DNA of 64,000 nt from Druceiella hillmani (lineage: Eukaryota; Arthropoda; Insecta; Lepidoptera; Hepialidae), in assembly GCA_039881145.1 (NCBI GenBank), contig JAYKKI010000060.1:5394501-5458500 (forward strand). Direction: 5' to 3'. The position numbers were made by a program, and so were the translations under genes. The notes beneath the pieces were generated by a model. It ran no database searches and was not told the origin of the DNA. It saw only the letters and a list, made by a program, of their open reading frames with translations. Shown here piece by piece: positions 44,655 to 54,377 of the stretch (positions are counted from its first letter, which is position 1; every line of letters starts with the position of its first letter).

Positions 44655-45090
44655 AAGTCTTTTTTAACATTAGAAGGAAACAGTTGTAGAGCATAATGAA
44701 CCAAAAAGGTAAGGCTTAAAGCCTATAGACACTGTGTAAAATGCTATCAGTGCTATTTGGTGATAAATTAATAAAATTTTGAATATATTATTTTGTCACT
44801 CTAAAAACAAAATTTAGGCATACGTTATCTTTCAATTTATTAAAAAAAACGGTGGATTTCGCTAAGGAACTAATCCTTTGATTATTGTGCTTAATTTACA
44901 TGTAGTCACGTGTTCGTATTCTACAACTATTTATGGGCTAGAAATTGTATTCTATAATTCTATCTGTTTCACAAGAATAAAACTATACTGATATTGACAC
45001 ATACGTAACCAAAATTTTGAATAATATAGCACTGTGAACATAGGTCACTAAAAAGTAGTGACGTGACTTCTATTTTTCTTACATGTTTTT
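44655..45090. other. AT-rich sequence without recognised feature
   Basis: Nothing was recognised. Confidence 0.4.
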
Positions 45091-45097
<7 letters not shown>

Positions 45098-45129
<32 letters not shown>

Positions 45130-45184
45130 TATATATATATATATATGTGTATATATATATATATATATATAGATATAGATATAT
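45098..45184. repeat. (TA)n tract
   Basis: TA repeats with short interruptions ('acacat', 'tgtgta') that are themselves symmetrical. Confidence 0.96.
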
Positions 45185-45839
45185 ACTAATTATAGTAAAG
45201 TAACAAAAATATATCATTGTGTATAATTCAATTCATTATGAAATTATTAACTCTCATATACAGGTGTATCACAAATTTCACTAAAAATTTACAGATTTCC
45301 TATGCTATGTTTTCTAAGGAGAGAGCTAGTTGAGTCGTAAGACATCAATGCCATCTATACAATATTATCCATAACATATTCTACGACAATTGCAGAAAAT
45401 AAGCGCCATCTGTTCTTAAATTGGTAAGCTTTATTGAAATCTATCCAATCATAAAAACCTTCGGTTATAAAAATGAAAAAAACTTAGAAACTGGGCTAGT
45501 GTGAGTCAGTTTCTCTGGGGTTCTGTACCTCGTTCGAGGTGAAACTATTTTATTTATAATTAGACATTACTAATATGGACCTCCTGGTACAATAAATATA
45601 AATAACATCTAATATAATTAAATAGAGGAGAAACATATATTATCGTGGATATCTCAAAAACTGTAATATATAGAACCAACGTTTCTATTTTTCTACAACC
45701 TTTTCGTATGCTTTTAAAAACCATGTTTTTCCATAATTTTAATTTGAATGATATGGGAAGTAAGGTATAATACCTCCCCGGTAATATTACCTAAATATAT
45801 TTAAATATTTTTGAGTTCCTTATGACTAGCCCTTCCAAA

Positions 45840-46010
45840 CAATATTTAATTTATCCCCAAAAATTTCCATATTTTTTAATGTTTGCAGTTGAAATGGGGT
45901 GAGTGGTGAAAGGGGTGGTGAATATGGGGTTTGATATTCTTTATTACTGTGCCAATTTCAAGATTCTAAATCAAACGGTTTCTGAGAAAAACAAACAGAT
46001 AACTTTAAAA
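45840..46010 (+). repeat. Dispersed insect repeat, copy C (3' truncated)
   Basis: 'ttatccccaaaaatttccat', 'ttgaaatggggtgagtgg', 'tactgtgccaatttcaagat' and 'caaacggtttctgagaaaaa' match the order in copies A and B, but the final 'tacggaaccctaaaa' tail is missing. The left limit is uncertain. A 74-codon frame here is not considered real. Confidence 0.6.
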
Positions 46011-46260
46011 ATCATTAATTTATTTATTCTAGACTTCTATATATACAGACCGATAACTATAAGTGAACTTATTGCTGTGTTAATAATATTTTCTAGCTAT
46101 CTTGAACACAACATATTGGGAACTTAGTTAGGGAAAAATTGAAGTAGAGTATTAGGAAAAGTAATAAACGAAAGAAATCGTCCAATAACTTTAAATTAGT
46201 ATAAACATGAATAAGGACGATACATAGATTAGAAAAAGAATTGCGAGTAAGTGAAACAAA

Positions 46261-46374
46261 AAATCTTTGCTAATATCCCACCTGAAGATGTTGTAATACA
46301 ACGAAACCTAGGTCCTGGTAAAGAACTTAAGGAAAGTAAAAATAATACTACATCACGTAGTTTCATTTAATTGT
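46261..46374 (+). mobile_element. Palindromic element, copy 6 (right half only)
   Basis: Only the second arm is present, starting at the loop ('aatctttgctaatatccc') and ending 'tttcatttaattgt'. The flanks 'aagtgaaacaaaaaa' (left) and 'aagtgtcaaaaaaa' (right) look like a degraded target duplication. Thus the half element seems to be an insertion in its own right rather than a deletion product. Confidence 0.88.
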
Positions 46375-46379
46375 AAAAG

Positions 46380-46795
46380 TGTCAAAAAAATTAAATTAAA
46401 AAAAATCAACGATGGATTTCGAAATTGGCAGCTTATGTAGTGAAACAATACTCGCATGGTAATATGTGTAAGAAGGGTTCATAATGTAAACCAAAAAATT
46501 GAGTATATAAACTTTTAATCTAGATTTAAAATAAAACTGATTAATGAAAAAATGGGTTTAAAATTAATAGCTCAAAATATTTCTAATAAACCTTACGATA
46601 ATTGACAAAATTGACACTTAATTTTGCATTGACTATTAATTCCAATTTCCGTAAACACACTAGTTGACAGATCGCATTCAAGTTAGGCTTCGTAATTAAG
46701 GAAGGTTCTACTAACTTAAGAAATACAATTTTAGTGACTCCTTCTAAGCAGTTCATGATAGGAATCGCCAAATTTAAATGACAAATTTTGTATAG
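46380..46795. other. AT-rich sequence without recognised feature
   Basis: Nothing was recognised. Confidence 0.4.
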
Positions 46796-46799
46796 TTTT

Positions 46800-47040
46800 T
46801 ATACGGATACGTTCAGTTGATCTGCATTAGGTATTCAGTACGCGTTACACAACGCATACGTGTAGATACCACAGACTAAAAAAGTAAGAGTGTATAGACA
46901 TACTTCACTGAATCCAATACCAATATCCTTATAGCTACCTAAATATTTAAGATATCACAATAAAACAAAAACTAAGTTACTTCCAGGGTTACTTTCTGTA
47001 ACTTCTTTCGTTTTGGAATTAAATTCGTTCGTACAGAAAG
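46800..47040. repeat. Dispersed repeat related to 21.4-21.8 kb, copy 2
   Basis: 'acgtgtagataccacag', 'aaaaaagtaagagtgt', 'aatccaataccaatatcctt' and 'aaacaaaaactaag' recur in the order seen at 21540-21690, with many differences. Confidence 0.55.
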
Positions 47041-47242
47041 GAAGAAATTTCTAACATTAGATTTGATTTACAAATTGAGCATGTAAACAAAGAAAGTATT
47101 TAAAAGATGGAAATTCAAAAATTGCAAGACACTTCAATTTTATTCATCTTTATGTATTAATAACAAATATGTTTAAAAAAGCCTTGAAAATCAAATGGTA
47201 ATAAACAATATAGAAAAATCTGTATTATCAAGTACATAAATT

Positions 47243-47322
47243 GTTTAAAGATTAATCGAGTTGTTTAAACATTAATCGAGTTATTTAAACATTAATCGAG
47301 TTATTTAAACATTAATCGAGTT
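47243..47322. repeat. Tandem repeat, 20 bp x 4
   Basis: 'attaatcgag' recurs at 47251, 47271, 47291 and 47311 with 'tt(g/a)tttaaac' between. Confidence 0.96.
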
Positions 47323-47329
47323 TTGAATC

Positions 47330-47880
47330 AAAACTACCGCCCTCCATACTCGGCGTCCTAATATTTTACTTCATTCAATTTCCTGGGAAAACTTTGACAC
47401 GAACCGAATGGGAAACTAAATAAAGAGAAAATTTGATGGAACGAGGACGAGCGATTCCACTTCCGATGTTGAAACATAAATACATATCGGAACAGTTGAC
47501 GCTTGTGAAAACAGTTTCGCACCTCTCAACTGTAACGTCGGTAACTTCTTCCGTAAGCTACTTTTTGAAGTTGAATTGGCAGATGAAACAATTTCTAAAG
47601 TTTCATTAATGTAAAGATACCTTAAGGCATTTTCTCGATGGATTTTTACATTGATATATGTTATATTTATTAAAATCGATGCTCAAATTTAAATTACAGA
47701 GTCTCTGACAAAATAAGTCTACCCGCTTTCCAATATCACAGTCATATTACCAGTTTCAACGAAATAAAAAGCATATCGAAAAGTGTTATTTCAGTGAATC
47801 TATCCTAGATTGGGTTTTAAATATCAGAATTTTTTATTAAAAGTTTTATATTGTCGGAAGCGATCCTAGACAACTCTTCC
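47330..47880. other. Sequence without recognised feature
   Basis: A more balanced patch at 47335-47580 without repeat or frame. Nothing was recognised. Confidence 0.4.
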
Positions 47881-47892
47881 ATTGTGAATCTT

Positions 47893-48160
47893 ATTTATTG
47901 AATATATTTGGCGTTAATTTTGTAGAAATTTATTATTCACAATTAAATGAAACTACGTGACGTGATATTATTTCTACTTTCTTTAAGTTCTTTACCACGA
48001 CCTAGGTTTCATTGTATTACAACATCTTCAGGTGGGCTATTAGCAAAGATCTGTATCTTTGTTAATAGCCCACCTGAAGATGTTGTAATACAACGAAACC
48101 TAGGTCGTGGTAAAGAACTTAAAGAAAGTAGAAATAATACATCACGTAGTTTCATTTAAT
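47893..48160 (+). mobile_element. Palindromic element, copy 7 (complete, with leader)
   Basis: The leader at about 47898-47937 precedes the hairpin (first arm from 47938, second arm to about 48160). The direct repeat 'attgtgaatctt' lies at 47881-47892 and 48159-48170; a few of its bases coincide with the element end. The loop is 'agcaaagatctgtatctttg'. The arms are the best matched of all copies, which suggests a recent insertion. A 70-codon frame inside is a by-product of the palindrome. Confidence 0.92.
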
Positions 48161-48174
48161 TGTGAATCTTTTTA

Positions 48175-49730
48175 TAACTAAGAACAAAGCCATTGAAAGA
48201 AGCTCAATAAAATATGACGTCTTTGTTGAATTTATAGTATTTTTGGCCATATTATTAGTATTTTTTAACTGTATTTATTCTTAAATCTGTGTTTTTCTAA
48301 ACTTTTAATCTTACTAAAATATTGTGGAAAACTATAATAATGCTTATGAACCCAGTTTTCCCCATATCTATTCAAAACTTCATAATATATATTTTATTAA
48401 CCATACGCAAAAGCTTAATATGCTTTTAACGTTGCTAGTTAGAGCTATAAAATGTATAAAGAAAGGACTGTTAAATAGAAAAGTATAGTACAGGTGTGAG
48501 TAAAACTCATTTTCATAAACCTCTTCAAATACTGTTCATCACAAATTTTCTTCTATTATTAATTCACTTATTTATTACTATTTAATTTGGTTTTACTTTT
48601 TTATATATTTATATGTATAAAAACTTACAATAATTAGGCTAAAAATTTACATTGAACATGAAATTTATTCTTACTAATTAAATAAAAGCAAAATGTCTGT
48701 TCAATTGCTTTCGTCTTCGTTTCACGCTTGAATGACCGAATATTGTTCAATAAAATTTTAGATACAGAAATATATATTCAAAATTAAAATATAGCTTAAA
48801 AAATTATATACAAGCACGAAAACCTGAATTTGCTGTCAAAACTATAGGAAACGTTCACGACGACAATTGCCTATCGCCAATAGATAAAACAAAATAAGCA
48901 TTTTAAAGGTAAACAAAAATTTCATTGCTTGTCGATTTTTTTTCGCATGTTTATGAAAGAATTAAAGAAATTATCTTTTTGCATGTATATGAGGTGATAA
49001 AAGAGGGTTGGGGATGTTTAAATACTATAAGAACGTAGCCACCGGTAAATGGTAGTAGTAAATAAAAAGAGAAAAAATGAAGATTAAAAGCTACTAATGT
49101 TTTTGAAGTCAATTCAACTCTAGCTTAAAATGCCTGCCGGTTCTAATTTTATATTTAAAACTTGTGAACTTCAGTAAAAAGAACAAATCGCCCAAGTGCG
49201 TATCAGAATACGTATAAAGTAAGGTCCCGTAGTTATCTAAATCTTTTGATAGTTGCTAGTTAACCAAAATAATGTGGTTGATAGTTCTAATCAAATAACA
49301 GTCTCTAGAATCAGTTTTGAAACTGACCTTTGAAAAATTAGATAATGTGAGACTCATCGCGTGTTACTTAGAAATTAAAGATTTCTTTAATGGGGTTTAA
49401 AATTAAAAATGCAAATCACACCTCGATTTCCTTTAAAAAGACGTGCCCAGTGATATAATGGCGAGGACGCAGAAGAAGTGGAATTTACATACTGTAGTTT
49501 GTGGTTGTCCAAGAAGTGCAGTCAAAATGTCAAGGCAAAGATTCACAAAGTAAACGCGGCCTTCGTTCGAAGTGCTTTCATATAAGTATGAGAAGTGAAA
49601 AGTGACCTCTGAGATCAGCAAAAAATATCCATCTCTATGAAAAATTATCCCTAAGAAAAATTTTCTAAATTTTCTGCTCAAATGTGATCTCTAACAAAGA
49701 GCTTTGGATTTAGATGAGGAAAGAAAGCAT
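48175..49730. other. Sequence without recognised feature
   Basis: AT-rich up to 49400, then more balanced. The part from 49440 may belong to the LINE relic that follows, but no conserved block is readable. Confidence 0.4.
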
Positions 49731-49734
49731 AGTT

Positions 49735-49935
49735 AATCAGATCAGCAGGAGAAAGTGGAGATAGATTGGACAGGCTGTCTGGAAAAGCCAATAAGCGATA
49801 GAGCAATAATCTTTTTTCTGGAACTCTCAGCGGAAAAAAGTAGTAGGCCAAAGAAATCGTGGATAAGAACCGTGGTAAAATAGGTCAATAAAATGGAAAA
49901 GTTATTTGAAGACCTAAAACAACCTTTGCTTTTTA
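49735..49935 (+). pseudogene. LINE C-terminal fragment
   Basis: Across frames the plus strand reads 'QISRRKWR' then 'IGQAV', 'ISDRAIIFFLELSAEKS', 'SRPKKSWIRTVVK' and, after a stop, 'VNKMEKLFEDLK'. The order 'irRRkWrWiGH.lR', 'r.....l.w...g.r..GRPk.tW.RTv..em' is the C-terminal end of many RTE/CR1-like LINE proteins. All upstream RT blocks are missing or unreadable, and stops are frequent. Confidence 0.6.
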
Positions 49936-49939
49936 AGAA

Positions 49940-50220
49940 AATTTGTTTTCAGAAGTATCGAGTTGGAAAATTTCGTGCTCATAGGTTTAAAAATGTAGAA
50001 TATGACGCTGTGATAAATGGACTTGACAAAATTATGAATTTTCCTTTATTAAATACGGAAACGTAAAAACTACTGGTACATATTATTCCTCTCCGAAATT
50101 CGTTACAAATCTTTACTTTCCTTTCAATATTTTTTTACCATCTGGCAAAATTACTGTAATTACTTGGTCAAAAATGGATCAATAAATACACTATATACTT
50201 TAATTCAAGTTTCACAATAT
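49940..50220. other. Sequence without recognised feature
   Basis: AT-rich spacer before the 133-bp array. Nothing was recognised. Confidence 0.4.
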
Positions 50221-50224
50221 ATTT

Positions 50225-52610
50225 GTATATCAATTCTACTTATCTCTATTATTAGATACTATAAACATTTTCTCACATTTAATAAACTTCTCGCAATTCA
50301 TTAACATTGAACAATATTCCTTATCCATATCAAGTGTACAACCTAAATCAATTACACCTGTTTGACTTGGTTTACCTATGTTTTTGGATCCTACAATAAC
50401 TCTCTCAGGTGTAACAAAATTCTTGAGCACAATTAAATGAAACTACGTAGTGTAGTATTAATTCTACTTTCTTTAAGTTCTTTACCAAGACCTAGATTTC
50501 TTTGTTTTACAACATCTTGAGGTGGATTATTAGCAAAGGTGGGTTATTAGAAAGATCTTCGCTAATAACCCACTTGAAAATGTTGTAATACAACGAAACC
50601 TAGGCCGCGGTAAAGAACTTAAAGAAAGTAGAAATAATACTACATTAAGTAGTTTCAATTAATTGTAAATAATGAATTTCTACAAAATTACCGCCAAATA
50701 TATTCAAAATTCTTAAGGTTAATTAAGATTCAACAAAATTTCTAATCAGAGGTAAAAATTTGAACCAATTATCCTTGTTCCACTTGGTCTACCTATATTT
50801 ATGGATTTTACAATAACTCTCTCAGGTTTAACAAAATTATTAAGGTTAATTAAGATTCAACAAGATTTCTTGTCCTTATCAGGGGTAAAAATTTAAATCG
50901 ACTATCCTTGTTCCATTTGATCTACCTATATTTATGGATTTTACAATGACTCTCTCAGGTTTAACAAAATTCTTAAGGTTAATTAAGATTCAACAAGATT
51001 TCTTGTCCTTATCAGACGTAAACATTTAAATCGACTATCTTTGTTCTACTTGGCCCACTTATATTTATGGATTTTACAATGACTCTCTCAGGTTTAACAA
51101 AATTCTTAAGGTTAATTAAGATTCAATAAGATTTCTTGTCCTTATCAGAGGTAAAAATTTAAATCGACTTCCTTGTTCCACTTGGCTTACTTATATTTAT
51201 GGATTTTATAATGACTCTCTCAGGTTTAACAAAATTCTTAAGGTTAATTAAGATTCAACAAGATTTTTTGTCCTTATCAGGGGTAAAAATTTAAATCGAC
51301 TATCTTTGTTCCATTTGGTCTACTTATATTTATGGATTTTACAATAACTCTCAAAGGTTTAACAAAATTCTTAAGGTTAATTAAGATTCAACAAGATTTT
51401 TTGTCCTTATCAGGGGTAAAAATTTAAATAGACTATCCTTATTCCTCTTGGCCTACCTATATTTATGGATTTTACAATAACTCTCTCAGATTTAACAAAA
51501 TTCTTAAGGTTAATTAAGATTCAACAAGATTTTTTGTCCTTATCAGGGGTAAAAATTTAAATCAACTATCCTTGTTCCATTTGGCCTACTTATATTTATG
51601 GATTTTACAATGACTCTCTCAGGTTTAACAAAATTCTTAAGGTTGATTAAGATTCAACAAAGATTTCTTGTCCTTATCAGGGGTAAAAATTTAAATCAAC
51701 TATCCTTGTTCCATTTGGCCTACCTATATTTATAGGTCCTACAATAACTCTCTTATATTTAACAAATTTCTTAATATTCAATAAGATTCGACAGGATTTG
51801 TTATGCTTATCAAGGGAAGTCTGAATCAACTACCCGGTTGCACTTGGACTATCTATTTCAAAAACATACAACGAATCTCTAATATTTTTGGGTCTTACAA
51901 CATTCTAATATTAGAGTTCATTAAGATTCAACAAAAAATGTTATCCTCATTAGAGGTAAAATTTATATTGAATACCTCTGATCCACTTGGCCTATCTATA
52001 TTTTTGGTTTCCGCAATAACTTCTTATATTTAACAAAGTTCTTACCCTTCATTAAGATTCACATACCTGATTTACCTATATCTCTAGAACCTATAACAAC
52101 TATCTCACATTTAGCAATTTTTTTATGGTTCATTAATTATTTACAACCTTCTTATCTTACCTTTCTACATCACTTTTAAAAACTTAAATCCTACCCCTAT
52201 TCCACTTGGCTTCTTTGCATTTCGGGAACCAATAATCAACAAGATTCTTCATCGTCTTCAGAATTAAAAATCTGAATCGACCACCTCTATGCTACTTGGC
52301 CTACCTATATTTCTAAATCCCAAAATAACTCTCGCATGTTTAGATAATTTCTTTCGATTCATTAAGAGTGAAGAAGATTTTTTATCCATATGAAAAATAA
52401 AAAACCTAAATCGACTAATCTTGTTCCACTTTATTCCTAATATTTTTGGTCCTAGAATAATTATTTCTCATTTAACAAACTTCTTACATATCTTCGGATT
52501 TAACAAGGTTTCTTACTCATATAAGGGTTATAAACCTATGTTAACTACTTCTGTTCTACTTGGCAAGGTTTATTTGGCTAACAGCCTAGTAAATATACTG
52601 TAGAATAGTC
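50225..52610 (-). repeat. Tandem array, about 133 bp, with traces of a 44-codon frame
   Basis: 'ttcttaaggttaattaagat' recurs at about 50712, 50839 (one mismatch), 50972, 51105, 51237, 51370, 51503 and 51636, mostly 133 bp apart. Beyond these, diverged units continue to about 52600 and one lies left of the inserted palindromic element (50225-50423). On the minus strand edge units keep a similar frame: 'TPERVIVGSKNIGKPSQTGV' (about 50430-50340) and 'KHARVILGFRNIGRPSSIEV' (about 52350-52290), plus 'IAKCEIVVIGSRDIGKSG' near 52117-52066. Central units are more alike at DNA level but contain stops. It is possibly a decayed gene for a repeat protein, or a satellite that happens to read. Confidence 0.9.
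50424..50704 (-). mobile_element. Palindromic element, copy 8 (complete, leader on right)
   Basis: The hairpin starts 'cacaattaaatgaaac' at 50427 and ends 'aattaattgt' near 50667, followed by the complement of the full leader ('ccgccaaatatattc', to 50704). A perfect 10-nt direct repeat 'caaaattctt' lies at 50414-50423 and 50705-50714. It is inserted within a monomer of the 133-bp array, so it is younger than the array's formation. Orientation is opposite to copies 2, 3, 4 and 7. Confidence 0.93.
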
Positions 52611-52619
52611 AAAACACAA

Positions 52620-53600
52620 CCAAATGTAAATAATTATCACTCCGTTATCTTCTCACAAAATTAACTATGCACACATGTGAAGATATTAGTATTACATGTT
52701 GACTGAACATCAGCACATTAATTATACCGTAATGAGCTTCTACGTCATAGCATAATGTAGTTTGACGACCGCGTTAACATATTATTGCTACCGAGATCTA
52801 ATTGCCTACATTCAATCTACGGTGTTGCCAAGTGAAATAAATATATAGACCGAAGAGAAATTGTTTTTTTGTTTATCTTTTATTATAAGTCGCCATATTG
52901 TTCAGCAAGAAATTCCCTACGGCTATAAGAGACACTAAAAATATTTCAAACATGGAAAATTAAAAAACAAAAGCATATTTGTTCAAAGAAAATTTAAGCT
53001 ACAATATTTAATTAGTCATGATAATAAAAATTTTTTCGTAATTATTTTTTGGTGATTAGCTGCTGAATTTCAAAATAAAAGGACCATGTTTATATTTTAT
53101 TTAAATCTTTTGTTTTTGTGTAAATAATAACTATACATAAATAATTAATTATTAAAACATAATATTTAAAAAAAATTATTCCCGTCTATTGTACTGTTAT
53201 TGCACACCCTGGTTAAATGGAACGGCGCTCGAAAGTATAACATTCGTACGGGGCTTTAGTGTAATTAAAAATATGTAATTTTAGATGGTTGTCCAAACCA
53301 TCTAACACTTCATACAATATTTCTATCATTTTCATGACAATGAGTATATTGTGACTGTATTCAACTCTCTAATCTGTAGTAAGCTTGAAACGAATGTAGT
53401 CATCTGGTCTCCATATGAAACACTCATTTTAGAGGAAGTATTAAACATTTTTTATAATCTATTTATATAGAATAATATAAACCTCTTATCATTATTCTTT
53501 TCCTTCTGTTTTCATAATCAGCATTGTTGGATTTGTTTTATTTCAACTATGGCGAAAATATTTTTGTTAATGGATTTTTTTAATGATTAAATTGTTACGT
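52620..53600. other. AT-rich sequence without recognised feature
   Basis: A small balanced patch at 53205-53265 ('ggaacggcgctcgaaagtat') stands alone. No gene was recognised. Confidence 0.4.
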
Positions 53601-53604
53601 TGAT

Positions 53605-53870
53605 AATCTTTCGATCTCCGGTTTGGTAGAACTTTATGCCCCTGACCGTTACGTGAGAAGACAAAGTCATAGTTTATTTGATCTGTCTAAAGGACGCAAG
53701 AACATCTTTCAGCGCTCACTCCTTTTCACCTGTTTACCCATTTTTGGCACTTACATTGATCAACACAGTATTACGAGATACACTCAAACTTAATATTTTT
53801 TCTGCTCCATTGAACACTTTAGGAATGCGATTATAGAGTTACCTGATAGTTCATAATTGATGATTACTTA
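53605..53870 (+). pseudogene. Possible LINE C-terminal fragment (weak)
   Basis: One plus-strand frame reads 'LVELYAPDRYVRRQ', 'SLFDLSKGRKNIFQRSLLFT' and, after a stop, 'FFCSIEHFRNAIIELPDSS'. A stretch with 'R..r...l..p..rtn.f.rS....' is seen near the C-terminus of several insect LINEs. The match is loose and could be chance, but the absence of stops over about 60 codons in a stop-rich region is noteworthy. Confidence 0.3.
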
Positions 53871-53879
53871 GTTTTACGG

Positions 53880-54375
53880 GATAATTGGAATAGATATTTG
53901 TTTTTTTTCTGTTATAATATTTAATGTTTATATTGTACTTTAACAATTTTACTTTCAGCGCATGCATGCTAACGCTTCGGTGCAATTTGTAAGTTAGTCA
54001 TGAATTTTAAATACGTAAATAAAGTTTCAAGAGTTTAGTCATTTATTATGTGCTTTAGTAGTATTTTAACATAAATCCACTAATAATAAGTAATTTGTAA
54101 TTATTAATTAGTCACATTCATCATTTTCTGTAGATTTTATTTGCTTGTACTATCTTTTCAGATATTATTTTAATGTAGTTATAATAATTAAATTTCTTTA
54201 ACTGAGAAATATTTCTATGGCTCGATTTTCCAATAGAAAATGTGTCATAACAGATAAACTGTAATAATTAACGATAAGTTTACCTATAAATTTTTATGTA
54301 TTAGATTTTCTTTTATCTGATAGATTTTCCTTTTGTCTACAATATTATTGTACATTATGGTAATGTAGCTCTAAT
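53880..54375. other. AT-rich sequence without recognised feature
   Basis: Nothing was recognised. Confidence 0.4.
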
Positions 54376-54377
54376 AA

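Noticed and set aside
47947..48159. 70-codon frame in a palindromic element
   Set aside because: It is the hairpin read through. The second half encodes the complement of the first; there is no independent coding support.
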